64,000 nucleotides of DNA. Origin: Paenibacillus urinalis. GTDB taxonomy: Bacteria; Bacillota; Bacilli; Paenibacillales; Paenibacillaceae. The position numbers were made by a program, and so were the translations under genes. The stretch covers positions 1,555,501 to 1,619,500 of the forward strand of contig NZ_CP118108.1 in the NCBI RefSeq assembly GCF_028747985.1. Direction: 5' to 3'. Positions 8,801-17,975 of the stretch are shown here, piece by piece. The notes beneath the pieces are model-generated. The model was given only the letters and a program-made list of their open reading frames with translations. It did no database searches and had not been told where the DNA came from. Positions within the stretch are counted from its first letter, which is position 1, and each line of letters starts with the position of its first letter.

Positions 8801-8870
8801 AAGAGCCGCTCCCCTAATGAGTGTTTCCTGTCGAGTAAACAGGGTGCAATTCATTAAGGATGCGGCTCTT
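8801..8870. terminator. Bidirectional terminator between the STAS-like gene and pgmB
   Basis: AAGAGCCGC (8801-8809) pairs perfectly with GCGGCTCTT (8862-8870), and an inner CCTAATGA/TCATTAAGG pair extends the stem. Runs of A before and T after the stem provide U-tracts on both strands, so it can end both converging transcripts. Confidence 0.8.
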
Positions 8871-8884
8871 ATTTTATTTCCATA

Positions 8885-9541
8885 TTAAGCTCTATTTGCA
8901 TGACTAGACTTCAGTAAGTCCAGAGTTAGCTCTGAGGTCGAAGCTACAATAAGATCGGCTTTTTGCATTTGAGCAGGTGTACCGACACCCACGGCATACA
9001 TGCCAGCGGATCGAATAGATTCGATGCCTGCTTCTGCATCTTCTACGCCAACACAATCAGCAGGGAGAACCCCCAGCTTGGCTGCGCCAGTCAAGAAGAT
9101 TTCTGGATCAGGCTTGCCATTCTTAATTTGTGTGACGTCAACGACATGATTGAAGTAATGCGTCACTTCAAGCCGATCTAGAATAAACGGTGCATTCTTG
9201 CTCGCAGAGGCCAGTGCGATAAGGATACCGGCTTCCCTTAATTCCTTGAGCAGGCTCTCAATGCCGGGCAGAAGATCTGCCGGTGTTACCTTTTTAATCA
9301 TTTCTTTGTACAGTTCATTCTTCTGATCAGCCAGCTGATACTTCTCTTCATCTGTATACTCAGTATTCCCAAGTGCAAGAATTAGCTCAAGAGACTCCAT
9401 TCGGCTTACGCCTTTCAGTTTCTCGTTATATTCTTTATCGAAAGGAAGGCCGAGCTCATCCGCTAGGCTCTTCCAGGCAAGGTAGTGGTACTCTGCCGTA
9501 TCGGTGATCACGCCATCAAGATCAAAAATAACTGCTTTCAT
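8885..9541 (-). CDS. pgmB: Beta-phosphoglucomutase
   Basis: A 218-residue HAD-family enzyme. FDLDGVITDTAEYH at residues 6-19 carries the phosphorylated Asp7 and acid/base Asp9. The cap residues LKGVSRMESLE follow, as do the K-G-KPDPEIF motif and VGVEDAEAGIESI, which completes the HAD active site. It converts beta-glucose 1-phosphate to glucose 6-phosphate. It lies 23 bases downstream of maltose phosphorylase, whose product is exactly this substrate, so the pair forms one pathway and one transcript. The start ATG is at 9541. Confidence 0.95.
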   Translation of the reverse strand: MKAVIFDLDGVITDTAEYHYLAWKSLADELGLPFDKEYNEKLKGVSRMESLELILALGNTEYTDEEKYQLADQKNELYKEMIKKVTPADLLPGIESLLKELREAGILIALASASKNAPFILDRLEVTHYFNHVVDVTQIKNGKPDPEIFLTGAAKLGVLPADCVGVEDAEAGIESIRSAGMYAVGVGTPAQMQKADLIVASTSELTLDLLKSSHANRA

Positions 9542-9564
9542 GTTACATTCACCCGTTTCTTCGC

Positions 9565-11847
9565 TTAAGATGCGATTGTTGTTACTAATGCAGACTCATT
9601 CGTAATCACGACTTCTTCTCCATACAATTCCATCGTGAGTGGCTCACCGGATACCAGTGTAATCTTCACTTCGTCTTGTTCTACACTGATATTCAGCAGA
9701 CGATCCCGGTAGTTAATGTGGAACTTGTATTTCGTCCAGCCTTTTGGAAGGAAAGGTGAGAAGCTGAGAGTCTCATTATACGTGCGCATCCCGGCAAATC
9801 CTTGAACGATTGCAAGCCAGCTTCCTGTCATAGAAGTAATATGCAGACCGTCCTCTGTATCATTATTGTAGTTATCCAGGTCCAGACGCGCGGTGCGTTT
9901 GTACATTTCTACTGCTTTTTCTTCCATTTTCAGCTCGGCAGCAAGCACGGCATGGATGGAAGGGGACAGAGATGATTCGTGTACTGTCATCGGCTCATAG
10001 AAGCTGAAGTTGCGTTCTTTTTCCTCCAATGTGAACTGATCTCCGAAGAAATAAATTCCTTGAAGTACATCTGCCTGCTTAATAAAAGGCGAACGGAGGA
10101 TCTTATCCCAAGACCATTTCTGGTTCAACGGCAGTTCTTCCTTCGCAAGCGAGGATACTGGACGGAGGTCCTTATCCAGGAAAGTATCATGCTGGACAAA
10201 TACACCCAGCTCTTCGTCATACGGGAAGTACATATGCTCTACGATATCTGACCATTTCGCCAGTTCGCTCTCCGTTAATCCAAGCTCTTGTGTTCTTGTT
10301 TCGGAAACTTTAGACAAGCTGTCCATTGTATATTTCAATACCCAAGCTGCGATCTTGTTCGTGTACCAGTTATTGTTAACATTGTTCTCATATTCATTTG
10401 GTCCGGTAACGCCATGAATCATATACTTGCCAGTGCGCTTGGAGTAATGAACCCGATCTGCCCAGAAGCGGCTGATTTCAACAAGTACTTCGATACCTTC
10501 ATTCACCAGATAGCTGGTGTCTCCGGTATAGTTTGTATAATTATAGATTGCATAGGCAATAGCTCCGTTACGATGAATTTCTTCAAACGTAATTTCCCAC
10601 TCGTTATGACACTCTACCCCTGTGAAAGTTACCATTGGATATAGGGCGCCCTTCAGACCTTGCTGACGTGCATTGTGATGTGCACCTGCCAGCTGGTTAT
10701 GGCGATAACGCAGCAGGTTCTCGGTTACGCGCTTATCTGCAAGCGCCAAGTACATAGGTACGGCATAAGCTTCAGTATCCCAGTACGTTGCACCGCCGTA
10801 TTTCTCCCCTGTGAAGCCTTTAGGACCGATATTCAAACGCTCATCATGACCATAGTAAGTAGAGAAGAGCTGGAAGATGTTGAAGCGGATTCCTTGCTGA
10901 GCTTCAATATCGCCGGAGATTTCGATATCGGCTTTGTCCCAGCGCTCAGCCCAAGCATTGACATGCTCCTCTTTCAGCAGGTTGTAGCCCTTATTCATCG
11001 CTTCCATCATCATGCTCTCAGCCGTAGGAATCAGCTGGTCTGTATTCATATCACGTGAAGTTGTGACAATGACAAATTTCTGAATCGCTGCTGCAGCCTG
11101 TGGAGCAACGTCATACACATAATGAACTGCGGCGAAGAGGGCAGCTTCTTTTATCTTTTTGGAAGTTACGTTATCTGTGACAATACCCATGGTTGAATTG
11201 ACAGTGAAGCGTTCTACACCAAATGGATTTTCTTTTGTTGTAGCTGCAAGGCTGACATAGGGCTCGCCGACTTTGCGATCCGCTTCAACCCAGAATGATT
11301 CCTCGTAGTTCGAGTCTTCATTCTTTGTATCTGCATCCAGATAAGGGATCAGCTCCACATTCATGTTTTGATCCGTAAGATTGGTGACACGATAATCAAT
11401 CAGACACAGCTCCAGCTTCGATATGCTGAGGAAGCGCTCGGTTTCAATTCGAACCTGTCCATTTACCGTAAATGAGCGACGAAGAATACCTTCCTTCATG
11501 TCGAGCTCTTGATAGAAATCAGTTACTGCATCTGTATACAGATCGACTTCAGCACCGTTGATAAGAACACGGATCCCGATAAAATTCATAGCATTGATTA
11601 CTTTGCCGAAATAGTGCGGATAGCCATTTTTCCACCAGCCGACCTTCGTCTTATCCGGGAACCATACACCGGAAATGTAAGTACCTTGATGATGATCACC
11701 GGAATACGTTTCTTCAAAATTACCTCGCATTCCCATATAGCCGTTACCGATGGAAGTCATGCTCTCCTGCAAGCGCAGGTCCTCTTTGTTAAGCTCCGTT
11801 GTGGAGATCTTCCAGGCATCAATATCAAAAATTCGTTTATATGACAT
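9565..11847 (-). CDS. malP: Maltose phosphorylase, GH65
   Basis: I place the start at 11847, where AAGGAGG lies seven bases upstream; an upstream in-frame extension lacks a ribosome site. The resulting 760 residues equal the usual family length. GH65 features include [10 protein letters not shown] before the centre, and the ITGPNEYE-like [15 protein letters not shown] segment with the catalytic general acid Glu. The N-terminal beta-sandwich is followed by the (alpha/alpha)6 barrel. The enzyme splits maltose with phosphate to glucose and beta-glucose 1-phosphate. Kojibiose or trehalose phosphorylase activity cannot be excluded, but the MalT, MapP and PgmB neighbours argue for maltose. No signal peptide: it is cytoplasmic. 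Confidence 0.88.
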   Translation of the reverse strand: MSYKRIFDIDAWKISTTELNKEDLRLQESMTSIGNGYMGMRGNFEETYSGDHHQGTYISGVWFPDKTKVGWWKNGYPHYFGKVINAMNFIGIRVLINGAEVDLYTDAVTDFYQELDMKEGILRRSFTVNGQVRIETERFLSISKLELCLIDYRVTNLTDQNMNVELIPYLDADTKNEDSNYEESFWVEADRKVGEPYVSLAATTKENPFGVERFTVNSTMGIVTDNVTSKKIKEAALFAAVHYVYDVAPQAAAAIQKFVIVTTSRDMNTDQLIPTAESMMMEAMNKGYNLLKEEHVNAWAERWDKADIEISGDIEAQQGIRFNIFQLFSTYYGHDERLNIGPKGFTGEKYGGATYWDTEAYAVPMYLALADKRVTENLLRYRHNQLAGAHHNARQQGLKGALYPMVTFTGVECHNEWEITFEEIHRNGAIAYAIYNYTNYTGDTSYLVNEGIEVLVEISRFWADRVHYSKRTGKYMIHGVTGPNEYENNVNNNWYTNKIAAWVLKYTMDSLSKVSETRTQELGLTESELAKWSDIVEHMYFPYDEELGVFVQHDTFLDKDLRPVSSLAKEELPLNQKWSWDKILRSPFIKQADVLQGIYFFGDQFTLEEKERNFSFYEPMTVHESSLSPSIHAVLAAELKMEEKAVEMYKRTARLDLDNYNNDTEDGLHITSMTGSWLAIVQGFAGMRTYNETLSFSPFLPKGWTKYKFHINYRDRLLNISVEQDEVKITLVSGEPLTMELYGEEVVITNESALVTTIAS

Positions 11848-12037
11848 TTGAATCCTCCTTGGGCAGCGTATAAGCACGCTATACCTATTTGGTTGGTTTA
11901 GAAATAATAAGATGAAACTTAAGTGGGAATTATAAACTTGGCGCTTCTCTGTCAGCATATGTCATAAGTCTTCATTTTACTTCAGAGTTCGTAAGCTTAT
12001 ACCCAAAATGTAAGTGTTATCATTTGATTGCGATTAC

Positions 12038-12067
12038 AGTATATAGTGCAACCGGTTGCCCTGTCAA
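12038..12067 (-). promoter_or_regulatory. Promoter of malP-pgmB
   Basis: On the minus strand, TTGACA (12062-12067) and TATACT (12038-12043) are separated by 18 bases. The MalR-type operator (12048-12059) fills most of the spacer, so a bound repressor would block RNA polymerase. The mRNA would have a leader of about 185 bases before malP. Confidence 0.75.
12048..12059. promoter_or_regulatory. LacI/GalR-type operator, probable MalR site 1
   Basis: GCAACCGGTTGC is a perfect 12-base palindrome with the central CG typical of LacI-family operators. Nearly the same sequence occurs in the malT promoter at 13311. The only LacI-family regulator in the window is encoded between them. Confidence 0.75.
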
Positions 12068-12087
12068 TTAAAAAAACAGTCTGCATG

Positions 12088-12124
12088 AAAAAAAGCTGTC
12101 TGCATGAAAGTATGCAAACAGCTT
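12088..12124 (-). terminator. Intrinsic terminator of malR
   Basis: Read on the minus strand, AAGCTGTTTGCAT (12112-12124) pairs with ATGCAGACAGCTT (12093-12105) across a six-base loop with one mismatch, followed by a T-run. It separates malR from the malP promoter, so the two genes are independently transcribed. Confidence 0.8.
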
Positions 12125-12141
12125 GCTTAAGTGTCTTGGGT

Positions 12142-13164
12142 TTATAATCGTTCTTCATTTATCCTCGTACATGAGGCGCGTTCCACAATTCGGTGCGGCA
12201 CAATAATATGCTTGGTCATTTCTTTCGGATCCTGAATCTTCTCGATGAGGCTCTTAGCGGCCTGGTAACCCAGCTTGAATATATCGATATCTACAGACGT
12301 GAGAGGCGGATTCATCATATCGGCAAGAGTTAGGTTATTGAAGCTGATCAAGGAGCATTGTTCCGGAAGACGTACCCCGATTTGCTGAAGTGTCCTTTGC
12401 AATGGCAGCGCGACAATATCGTCACCGACAATCATAGCCGTAGGAGGTGTATCCAATTGGAACAGGGCGGCAATATCGTCATTGGTGAACGATGTCCCGA
12501 TCAAGTAACGGGAATCCCACTCCAAATTCAGTTCGCCAAGTGCGGCTTGATATCCGCGTACCCGCTCCTTGTGCACAGTCCTTGCTGTATCTGCTCCAAC
12601 ATAAGCAATTCGGCGATGACCGAGCTCATACAGGTATGTAACAACATCCTTCCCTGCCTGGAAATTGTCATTATCTACATGGGTCGTTTCGCTGACGTAT
12701 TGCTGAGGCTTACCAATAACCGTGTAGGGGATTTTTTCGTGATGAAAAAAATCAACAACCGGGTCTTCGGGCTTGGAGTACAGGACGATAAAACCGTCCA
12801 CCCGGTTAGCCCTCGTCATCATTCTTACACGAGACAAGAGTTCAGTATCATCTCTGCCGGTCACAATGGCCATTGTAAAGTTTTTTTCATTAGATAGTTC
12901 ACTGATGCCCCGAATGCTCTCAAGAAAAAACGGATTCTGGAATATAGATACATCCGCTTCAGGCATAATAATGCCTAGGGACTGCGTCATTCGGTTGGCC
13001 AAGCTCTGCGCCGAATAATTCGGTTCATATCCAAGCGCTTTCATCTCTTTACGAACCCGTGCCTTGGTAGCCTCACTAATCTTGGGGCTGTCCTGAATGA
13101 CCCGGGATACGGTGGAAGTAGCAACATTGGCTCGTTTAGCAATATCTTTAATTGTTACTGCCAT
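12142..13164 (-). CDS. malR: LacI-family transcriptional regulator, probable maltose repressor
   Basis: The 340-residue protein begins with a LacI helix-turn-helix (TIKDIAKRANVATSTVSRVI at residues 4-23), a hinge helix (SAQSLANRMTQ), and a periplasmic-binding-like sugar domain (MTRANRVDGFIVLYS, HRRIAYVGAD, PTAMIVGDDIVALPL). The start ATG follows AAAGGAG. It lies between malP-pgmB and malT-mapP, and matching palindromes lie in both promoters, so it probably represses both until maltose or a derivative binds. The name is an inference from context; the family is certain. Confidence 0.85.
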   Translation of the reverse strand: MAVTIKDIAKRANVATSTVSRVIQDSPKISEATKARVRKEMKALGYEPNYSAQSLANRMTQSLGIIMPEADVSIFQNPFFLESIRGISELSNEKNFTMAIVTGRDDTELLSRVRMMTRANRVDGFIVLYSKPEDPVVDFFHHEKIPYTVIGKPQQYVSETTHVDNDNFQAGKDVVTYLYELGHRRIAYVGADTARTVHKERVRGYQAALGELNLEWDSRYLIGTSFTNDDIAALFQLDTPPTAMIVGDDIVALPLQRTLQQIGVRLPEQCSLISFNNLTLADMMNPPLTSVDIDIFKLGYQAAKSLIEKIQDPKEMTKHIIVPHRIVERASCTRINEERL

Positions 13165-13274
13165 CGCTGAATCTCCTTTTAATTTGCGTTATTCTGATGT
13201 ATTTATCATACACACACCTAGACATATAAAACAATGCAGGAGGAATAAAAAAATTGGCAAGTTAAAAAAATGGG

Positions 13275-13304
13275 TTGCAAAATGAAAGCGAATGATTTTA
13301 TAAT
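13275..13304 (+). promoter_or_regulatory. Promoter of malT-mapP, with possible cre
   Basis: A perfect TATAAT (13299-13304) lies 18 bases after TTGCAA (13275-13280), a four-of-six -35. The MalR-type operator starts six bases after the -10, over the start site. TGAAAGCGAATGAT (13283-13296) in the spacer resembles the left half of a CcpA cre box only, so catabolite control is tentative. Confidence 0.65.
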
Positions 13305-13310
13305 AGCACT

Positions 13311-13322
13311 GCAACCGATTGC
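13311..13322. promoter_or_regulatory. LacI/GalR-type operator, probable MalR site 2
   Basis: GCAACCGATTGC differs by one base from the perfect palindrome in the malP promoter and covers the predicted transcription start of malT. This placement suits repression by MalR. Confidence 0.7.
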
Positions 13323-13329
13323 ACTAAAG

Positions 13330-13345
13330 TTGCACGATCTTGCAA
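13330..13345. promoter_or_regulatory. Imperfect dyad, possible auxiliary MalR site
   Basis: TTGCACGATCTTGCAA has matching TTGC/GCAA ends and a central CG region, close to the malT operator but with a looser centre. It lies 19 bases downstream of site 2, about two helical turns, so it could act as a second operator. The centre is poor, so this is only a possibility. Confidence 0.35.
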
Positions 13346-13524
13346 TAACTCCTTTTCAAAAGCCATGGCACAATTTTAAGGAAGATGTAATCGCTTTTTT
13401 ATCAATCACTGTGTCACCGGCTTTATAAACATAGGATTTTGTAAGGGATTTCTGAATGCGATATCAACAAAGAACAAGGCGTTCAGACCAAGCTGCACAA
13501 TAAAAAACACAAGAGGTAACGCAT

Positions 13525-15189
13525 ATGAAAAAACTTCTGTCTTTTGAGTTTTGGCAAAAATTCGGTAAAGCCTTGCTAGTCGTCGTTGCCGTTATGCCGG
13601 CTGCAGGGATCATGATTTCGCTTGGCAAAGTGATCGCGATGTTTGCGGAAAATATCGCATTCCTTGTCACTGTCGGTGGTGTCATGGAGAACCTCGGCTG
13701 GGGGATTATTACCAACCTTCATATCTTGTTCGCTGTCGCGATCGGTGGATCGTGGGCAAAAGAAAGAGCAGGAGGGGCGTTTGCGGCACTTATCGCCTTC
13801 ATTCTGATCAATATTACAACCGGTACCATTCTTGGCGTATCCAATGATATGCTGAGCCAGGAAGGTGCAACCACTACGACGCTGTTTGGTCAAATGATTA
13901 CGGTAGATGGTTACTTCACCTCTGTACTTGGTGCTCCTGCACTGAATATGGGTGTGTTCGTCGGTATAATTTCTGGTTTCCTTGGAGCCGTTATCTTCAA
14001 TAAATATTATAACTATCGTAAGCTTCCAGAAGCGCTGGCCTTCTTTAACGGTAAACGGTTCGTTCCGTTTGTTGTCATTCTGTGGTCCGTTATTGTTGCG
14101 ATAGTAATGTCTGCATTTTGGCCGTTTATTCAAACCGGAATTAACAGCTTCGGTAAATGGTTAGCGACTTCAGGGGAGTCTGCACCGTTCATTGCCCCAT
14201 TCCTATACGGAACACTGGAGCGTGTGCTGCTGCCATTTGGGCTTCACCACATGCTGACGATCCCCGTCAACTATACCGAGCTTGGCGGAATTTACACGGT
14301 ACTCACTGGCGGCAATGCCGGCGGTACAGTTGCTGGACAAGATCCACTATGGCTCGCTTGGGCAAGTGACCTTGCCAATCTGCATGGTGCAGATCCAATG
14401 GCGTATCAGCAGCTTATGGACACCGTAACACCAGCTCGTTTCAAAGTAGGTCAAATGATTGCTGGCGCTGGTATTCTGATGGGTATTGCACTTGCGATGT
14501 ATCGCAGAGTGGATAAGGACAAGCGTTCCAAATACAAATCGATGTTCTTGTCTGCCGGTCTTGCGGTATTCCTGACAGGAGTTACAGAGCCACTTGAGTT
14601 CATGTTTATGTTTGCTGCACCGCTGCTTTACGGTGTATATGCGGTCATTACTGGCCTTGCCTTTGGTATGGCTGATATTATTGACCTGAGACTTCATTCG
14701 TTCGGTATGATCGAATTGCTGACTAGAATTCCGCTATCGATCAATGCAGGCCTTGTTGCCGATATCATTAACTTTGTCATTACAACCGTTGTATTCTTTG
14801 CAGGCTCCTACTTTATCGCTTACTTCATGATTGGTAAATTTAAGATGGCTACACCAGGACGTCTTGGGAATTATACGGATGAAGAGTCCGATAAAACAGC
14901 AGCTACTGCAGAAGCTGCAGGAGAGAACATTCCTGCTGCTGCAACCGCTGGAGATGATCTTCCGGCCCAAATCATAGCCACGCTCGGGGGCCCATCTAAC
15001 ATTGTGGATGTGGATGCTTGCATGACTCGCCTGCGGATTACGGTGAATGATGTAAATGCAGTGGGTAACGAAGAGGAGTGGAAGAAGCTCGGAGCTCTTG
15101 GATTGATTAAGAAGGATAACGGTATTCAAGCCATTTATGGTCCAAAAGCCGACGTTCTGAAGTCCGATATTCAAGACAGACTAGGGTGA
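13525..15189 (+). CDS. malT: Maltose PTS transporter, EIICB (MalT type)
   Basis: The 554-residue protein has an EIIC membrane domain of about ten helices (residues 10-435), with glucose-superfamily blocks MPAAGIMISLGK, PFGLHHMLTIPVNYTELGG and FLTGVTEPLEFMF. A linker rich in Ala and Glu follows, then an EIIB domain (residues 475-554) with VDACMTRLRITV, whose Cys carries the phosphate. No EIIA domain is present, so a glucose-type EIIA must act in trans. It should import maltose as maltose 6'-phosphate. Start: ATG after AAGAGGTAACGCAT. Glucose or N-acetylglucosamine are alternative substrates, but mapP, malP and malR nearby favour maltose. Confidence 0.85.
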   Translation: MKKLLSFEFWQKFGKALLVVVAVMPAAGIMISLGKVIAMFAENIAFLVTVGGVMENLGWGIITNLHILFAVAIGGSWAKERAGGAFAALIAFILINITTGTILGVSNDMLSQEGATTTTLFGQMITVDGYFTSVLGAPALNMGVFVGIISGFLGAVIFNKYYNYRKLPEALAFFNGKRFVPFVVILWSVIVAIVMSAFWPFIQTGINSFGKWLATSGESAPFIAPFLYGTLERVLLPFGLHHMLTIPVNYTELGGIYTVLTGGNAGGTVAGQDPLWLAWASDLANLHGADPMAYQQLMDTVTPARFKVGQMIAGAGILMGIALAMYRRVDKDKRSKYKSMFLSAGLAVFLTGVTEPLEFMFMFAAPLLYGVYAVITGLAFGMADIIDLRLHSFGMIELLTRIPLSINAGLVADIINFVITTVVFFAGSYFIAYFMIGKFKMATPGRLGNYTDEESDKTAATAEAAGENIPAAATAGDDLPAQIIATLGGPSNIVDVDACMTRLRITVNDVNAVGNEEEWKKLGALGLIKKDNGIQAIYGPKADVLKSDIQDRLG

Positions 15190-15196
15190 TTACAAT

Positions 15197-16012
15197 TTGA
15201 AGATTCTAACTTTGAACACGCATGCCTGGATGGAGGAGGATCAGCTGACCAAGATGGATCAGCTGGCCGAGTTCATTCGCACTCAGGATTTTGATGTCAT
15301 TGCGCTGCAGGAAGTAAATCAGTCACAGCGTGAGGTACCATTATCTGATGACGATCTGAAGCACTTCCACGTTACAGATGATGAGGCGGTAGTAAAGGCA
15401 GATAATTATGCTCACGTATTACGCGCTCAGATCGGTACGGATTATTACTGGACATATATCCCGATCCATGTGGGATTTGAGAAGTATGATGAAGGCCTTG
15501 CTTTCTTATCGAAGACTCCGATCCTTGATGCTTTTGAAGCCTATGTTTCCGAAATGAGAGACTATGAGAATTACCGTACCCGCAAAATATTAGGGATCAA
15601 AACGGTTATATCAGGAGAAGAAACTTGGTTTGTGAATGGTCACTATGGCTGGTGGCATGATGAGGAATCCTTCAGAGGACAGTGGGATAACTCACTGGCT
15701 GTTCTGGAGAAGGTGAAGGATCAGCCGGCCTTCATTATGGGTGATTTTAATAATGCAGCCCATCTGGAAGGTGAAGGCTACGACTATGTTACACAGAGCG
15801 GATGGCATGACTGCTACGAGCTGGCAGAAGAGAAGGATGAGGGCTATACCGTTGTTAAAGCCATCGCCGGCTGGGAGAATAATAAGCAGAAGCTGCGGAT
15901 TGATTATGTATTCAGTAATCGTAAGCTTGCTGTTAAATCCTCCAAGGTTGTTCTTGATGGCAAAGACAGCCCGATCGTCTCTGATCACTCCGGTGTTGCC
16001 GTAACACTATAA
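15197..16012 (+). CDS. mapP: Maltose 6'-phosphate phosphatase (EEP family)
   Basis: This 271-residue protein starts at TTG seven bases after the malT stop. It has the endonuclease/exonuclease/phosphatase fold: LTLNTHAW (residues 4-11), DVIALQEVNQS with the metal-binding Glu, a GHYGWWHDEESF segment with the catalytic His, IMGDFNNAA, RIDYVFSN and SDHSGVAV at the end. Gene order directly behind a maltose PTS gene matches the Enterococcus faecalis MapP, which removes phosphate from maltose 6'-phosphate so that maltose phosphorylase can act. On sequence alone it could be called a nuclease; context makes phosphatase the better call. Confidence 0.82.
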   Translation: MKILTLNTHAWMEEDQLTKMDQLAEFIRTQDFDVIALQEVNQSQREVPLSDDDLKHFHVTDDEAVVKADNYAHVLRAQIGTDYYWTYIPIHVGFEKYDEGLAFLSKTPILDAFEAYVSEMRDYENYRTRKILGIKTVISGEETWFVNGHYGWWHDEESFRGQWDNSLAVLEKVKDQPAFIMGDFNNAAHLEGEGYDYVTQSGWHDCYELAEEKDEGYTVVKAIAGWENNKQKLRIDYVFSNRKLAVKSSKVVLDGKDSPIVSDHSGVAVTL

Positions 16013-16052
16013 TCAGATTTCGCTAGTGAAATGTAATATCGGATAAGTAAAG

Positions 16053-16099
16053 AAGCACACGGTTCTGCAAGGAAGATCTGCAGAGCGTGTGCTTTTTTT
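16053..16099 (+). terminator. Terminator of malT-mapP
   Basis: AAGCACACG (16053-16061) pairs with CGTGTGCTT (16086-16094), with further TTCTGCA/TGCAGA pairing inside, followed by seven T. It lies 40 bases after the mapP stop codon. Confidence 0.85.
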
Positions 16100-16121
16100 G
16101 CTGTGAAAAGAATCGACTAGC

Positions 16122-17975
16122 TCAAATGGCTTGATGGAATTGACTGGTGAACAGCTTGTAATATCGGCCTTCAGGACCGATGGCGAGCAGTTCCTCATGC
16201 GTTCCTTGCTCAACAAGGCATCCATTCTCCATGTAAAGAATACGGTCTGCATCTTGAATCGTACTGAGACGGTGGGCAATCACAAAGCTGGTCCTGCCTT
16301 GCATCAACGTCTTCATCGCTTCTTGAATATACATCTCGGTTCTAGTATCAACACTGCTCGTGGCCTCATCCAATATCAGTATGGCCGGATCTGCAAGTAT
16401 AGCTCGTGCGATTGTGAGCAGCTGTCGCTGACCATGACTGAGATTGCCGCCCTCTGCACTAAGCTTCGTATCGTAGCCGTTTGGTAATCTACGAATGAAT
16501 CGATCGGCATTGGCCATTACGGCAGCCTGCTGGATCTCTTCATCTGTTGCATCCAATCTGCCAAAGGCGATGTTGTCTCGAATGGTTCCGGAGAAGACAT
16601 GCGCATCCTGCAGCACCATACCGAGCTGCTTGCGAAGATTCTTCTTATCCAGTGAACGAATCGATTTGCCATCCACTAGGATATCCCCGCTCGCTGTATC
16701 GTAAAAGCGGGTAAGCAAATTGACGATGGTCGTCTTGCCTGCTCCAGTCGGTCCAACAAGAGCGATCTTCTCTCCGGGATGAGCCTCGAAGCTGATGTCC
16801 GTTAAGATTGGCTTCTCCGGTTTGTAATGAAAGCTTACCTGATCAAACTGAACAGAACCTTGGATATTCGTAATGGTCTTGCCGTGATCCTGCTCTTCCT
16901 CATACTCCGATTTCAGATCCATAATCTCAAATACTCGCTCCGCGCCGGCTACCGCAGATTGTATCAGATTGTACTGATTGGCAAGCTCCGATATAGGACG
17001 GCCAAATTGCTTGGAATAGTTCAGGAAGCTGACAACAATCCCGACAGATACCATCTCATTCTGAAACACCATCCATCCACCTACAGCTGCAATAAGCGCA
17101 AAGCTTAAGTTATTGATGACATTCATGAAGGGGCCCATCATACCAGATACGATCTGAGCCTTAATTCCAACCTTGTTAAGCTGTTCACTAATGTCCTTGA
17201 ATCTTACGATTTCTTGTTCTTCCCGCCGGTACAGCTTGACGACCTTTTGACCGCTGATCGTTTCTTCAATCATGCCGTTTAACTGGCCGAGCTGCTGCTG
17301 TTGTCCCTTAAAATAAATACGGGTGTACTTCACAATCTGACGGGTCGAAATCAAGACGAGCGGAATACTGATTAGTGCAACGACTGTAAGCGGTACATTC
17401 AGACTAAGCATAATCACCAAGGACCCGACAAGGGTAACGAGACTGTTCAGCAGCTGAGTAACACTTTGATTCAGTGTGTTGGACACGTTCTCTATATCAT
17501 TCGTCGCCCGGCTCATCAGCTCACCATTGTTCCGAGTGTCAAAGAATTGAACCGGAAGGTCCTGATATTTGGCGAAGAGATCATTTCTGAGATGAAGTAC
17601 CGTTTTTTGCGATACACTGGTCATGACATACGATTGAATCCAGGTAACGATACTGCCTAACAGGTATATGGCCAGCATGATCAAGCATAAACGAATCAGA
17701 CCTGTGTAATCTCCAGGTACAATATAATCATCGATTGCTACACCGATTAAATATGGTCCGGCTAAGGCAATGAGTGCGCTTAGTATGGTGAACAGATAGA
17801 CGATAAGTAAGGCAGAACGCTGCTTATTCAGATAATTCCATATTCGCTTGATGGTTGCAGCCGTATTTTTGGGTCTTACTTTAATGGAGCCGGCGGGCTG
17901 TCCACCGGCAGGTCCTCGTGGTCCCGGTCCGGGCATGGCAAAAGCGGGTTTGTTCATCTCCTGCTTATCAGACAT
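16122..17975 (-). CDS. ABC exporter half-transporter, canonical ATPase site (YfiC-like)
   Basis: A 617-residue fusion of a six-helix exporter domain and an ATPase domain. The first 30 residues are Gly/Pro-rich (MPGPGPRGPAGGQPAG). The ATPase has Walker A GPTGAGKTT, Q-loop LQDAHVFSG, signature LSHGQRQLL and Walker B ILILDEATSSVDT with the catalytic Glu. It overlaps the end of the next exporter gene by eight bases, so the two form a heterodimer like B. subtilis YfiBC. Such pairs export drugs, peptides or lipids; the substrate is unknown. The start ATG has AAGGAGG upstream within the partner gene. Confidence 0.85.
   Translation of the reverse strand: MSDKQEMNKPAFAMPGPGPRGPAGGQPAGSIKVRPKNTAATIKRIWNYLNKQRSALLIVYLFTILSALIALAGPYLIGVAIDDYIVPGDYTGLIRLCLIMLAIYLLGSIVTWIQSYVMTSVSQKTVLHLRNDLFAKYQDLPVQFFDTRNNGELMSRATNDIENVSNTLNQSVTQLLNSLVTLVGSLVIMLSLNVPLTVVALISIPLVLISTRQIVKYTRIYFKGQQQQLGQLNGMIEETISGQKVVKLYRREEQEIVRFKDISEQLNKVGIKAQIVSGMMGPFMNVINNLSFALIAAVGGWMVFQNEMVSVGIVVSFLNYSKQFGRPISELANQYNLIQSAVAGAERVFEIMDLKSEYEEEQDHGKTITNIQGSVQFDQVSFHYKPEKPILTDISFEAHPGEKIALVGPTGAGKTTIVNLLTRFYDTASGDILVDGKSIRSLDKKNLRKQLGMVLQDAHVFSGTIRDNIAFGRLDATDEEIQQAAVMANADRFIRRLPNGYDTKLSAEGGNLSHGQRQLLTIARAILADPAILILDEATSSVDTRTEMYIQEAMKTLMQGRTSFVIAHRLSTIQDADRILYMENGCLVEQGTHEELLAIGPEGRYYKLFTSQFHQAI

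Noticed and set aside
13576..14133. Minus-strand open frame inside malT
   Set aside because: Its translation is full of Asn, Arg and His runs, typical of antisense of membrane-protein codons.
15197..16012. Calling the EEP-fold gene a DNA endonuclease or sphingomyelinase
   Set aside because: The fold alone would allow it, but there is no signal peptide and it sits seven bases behind a maltose PTS gene, as mapP does in E. faecalis.
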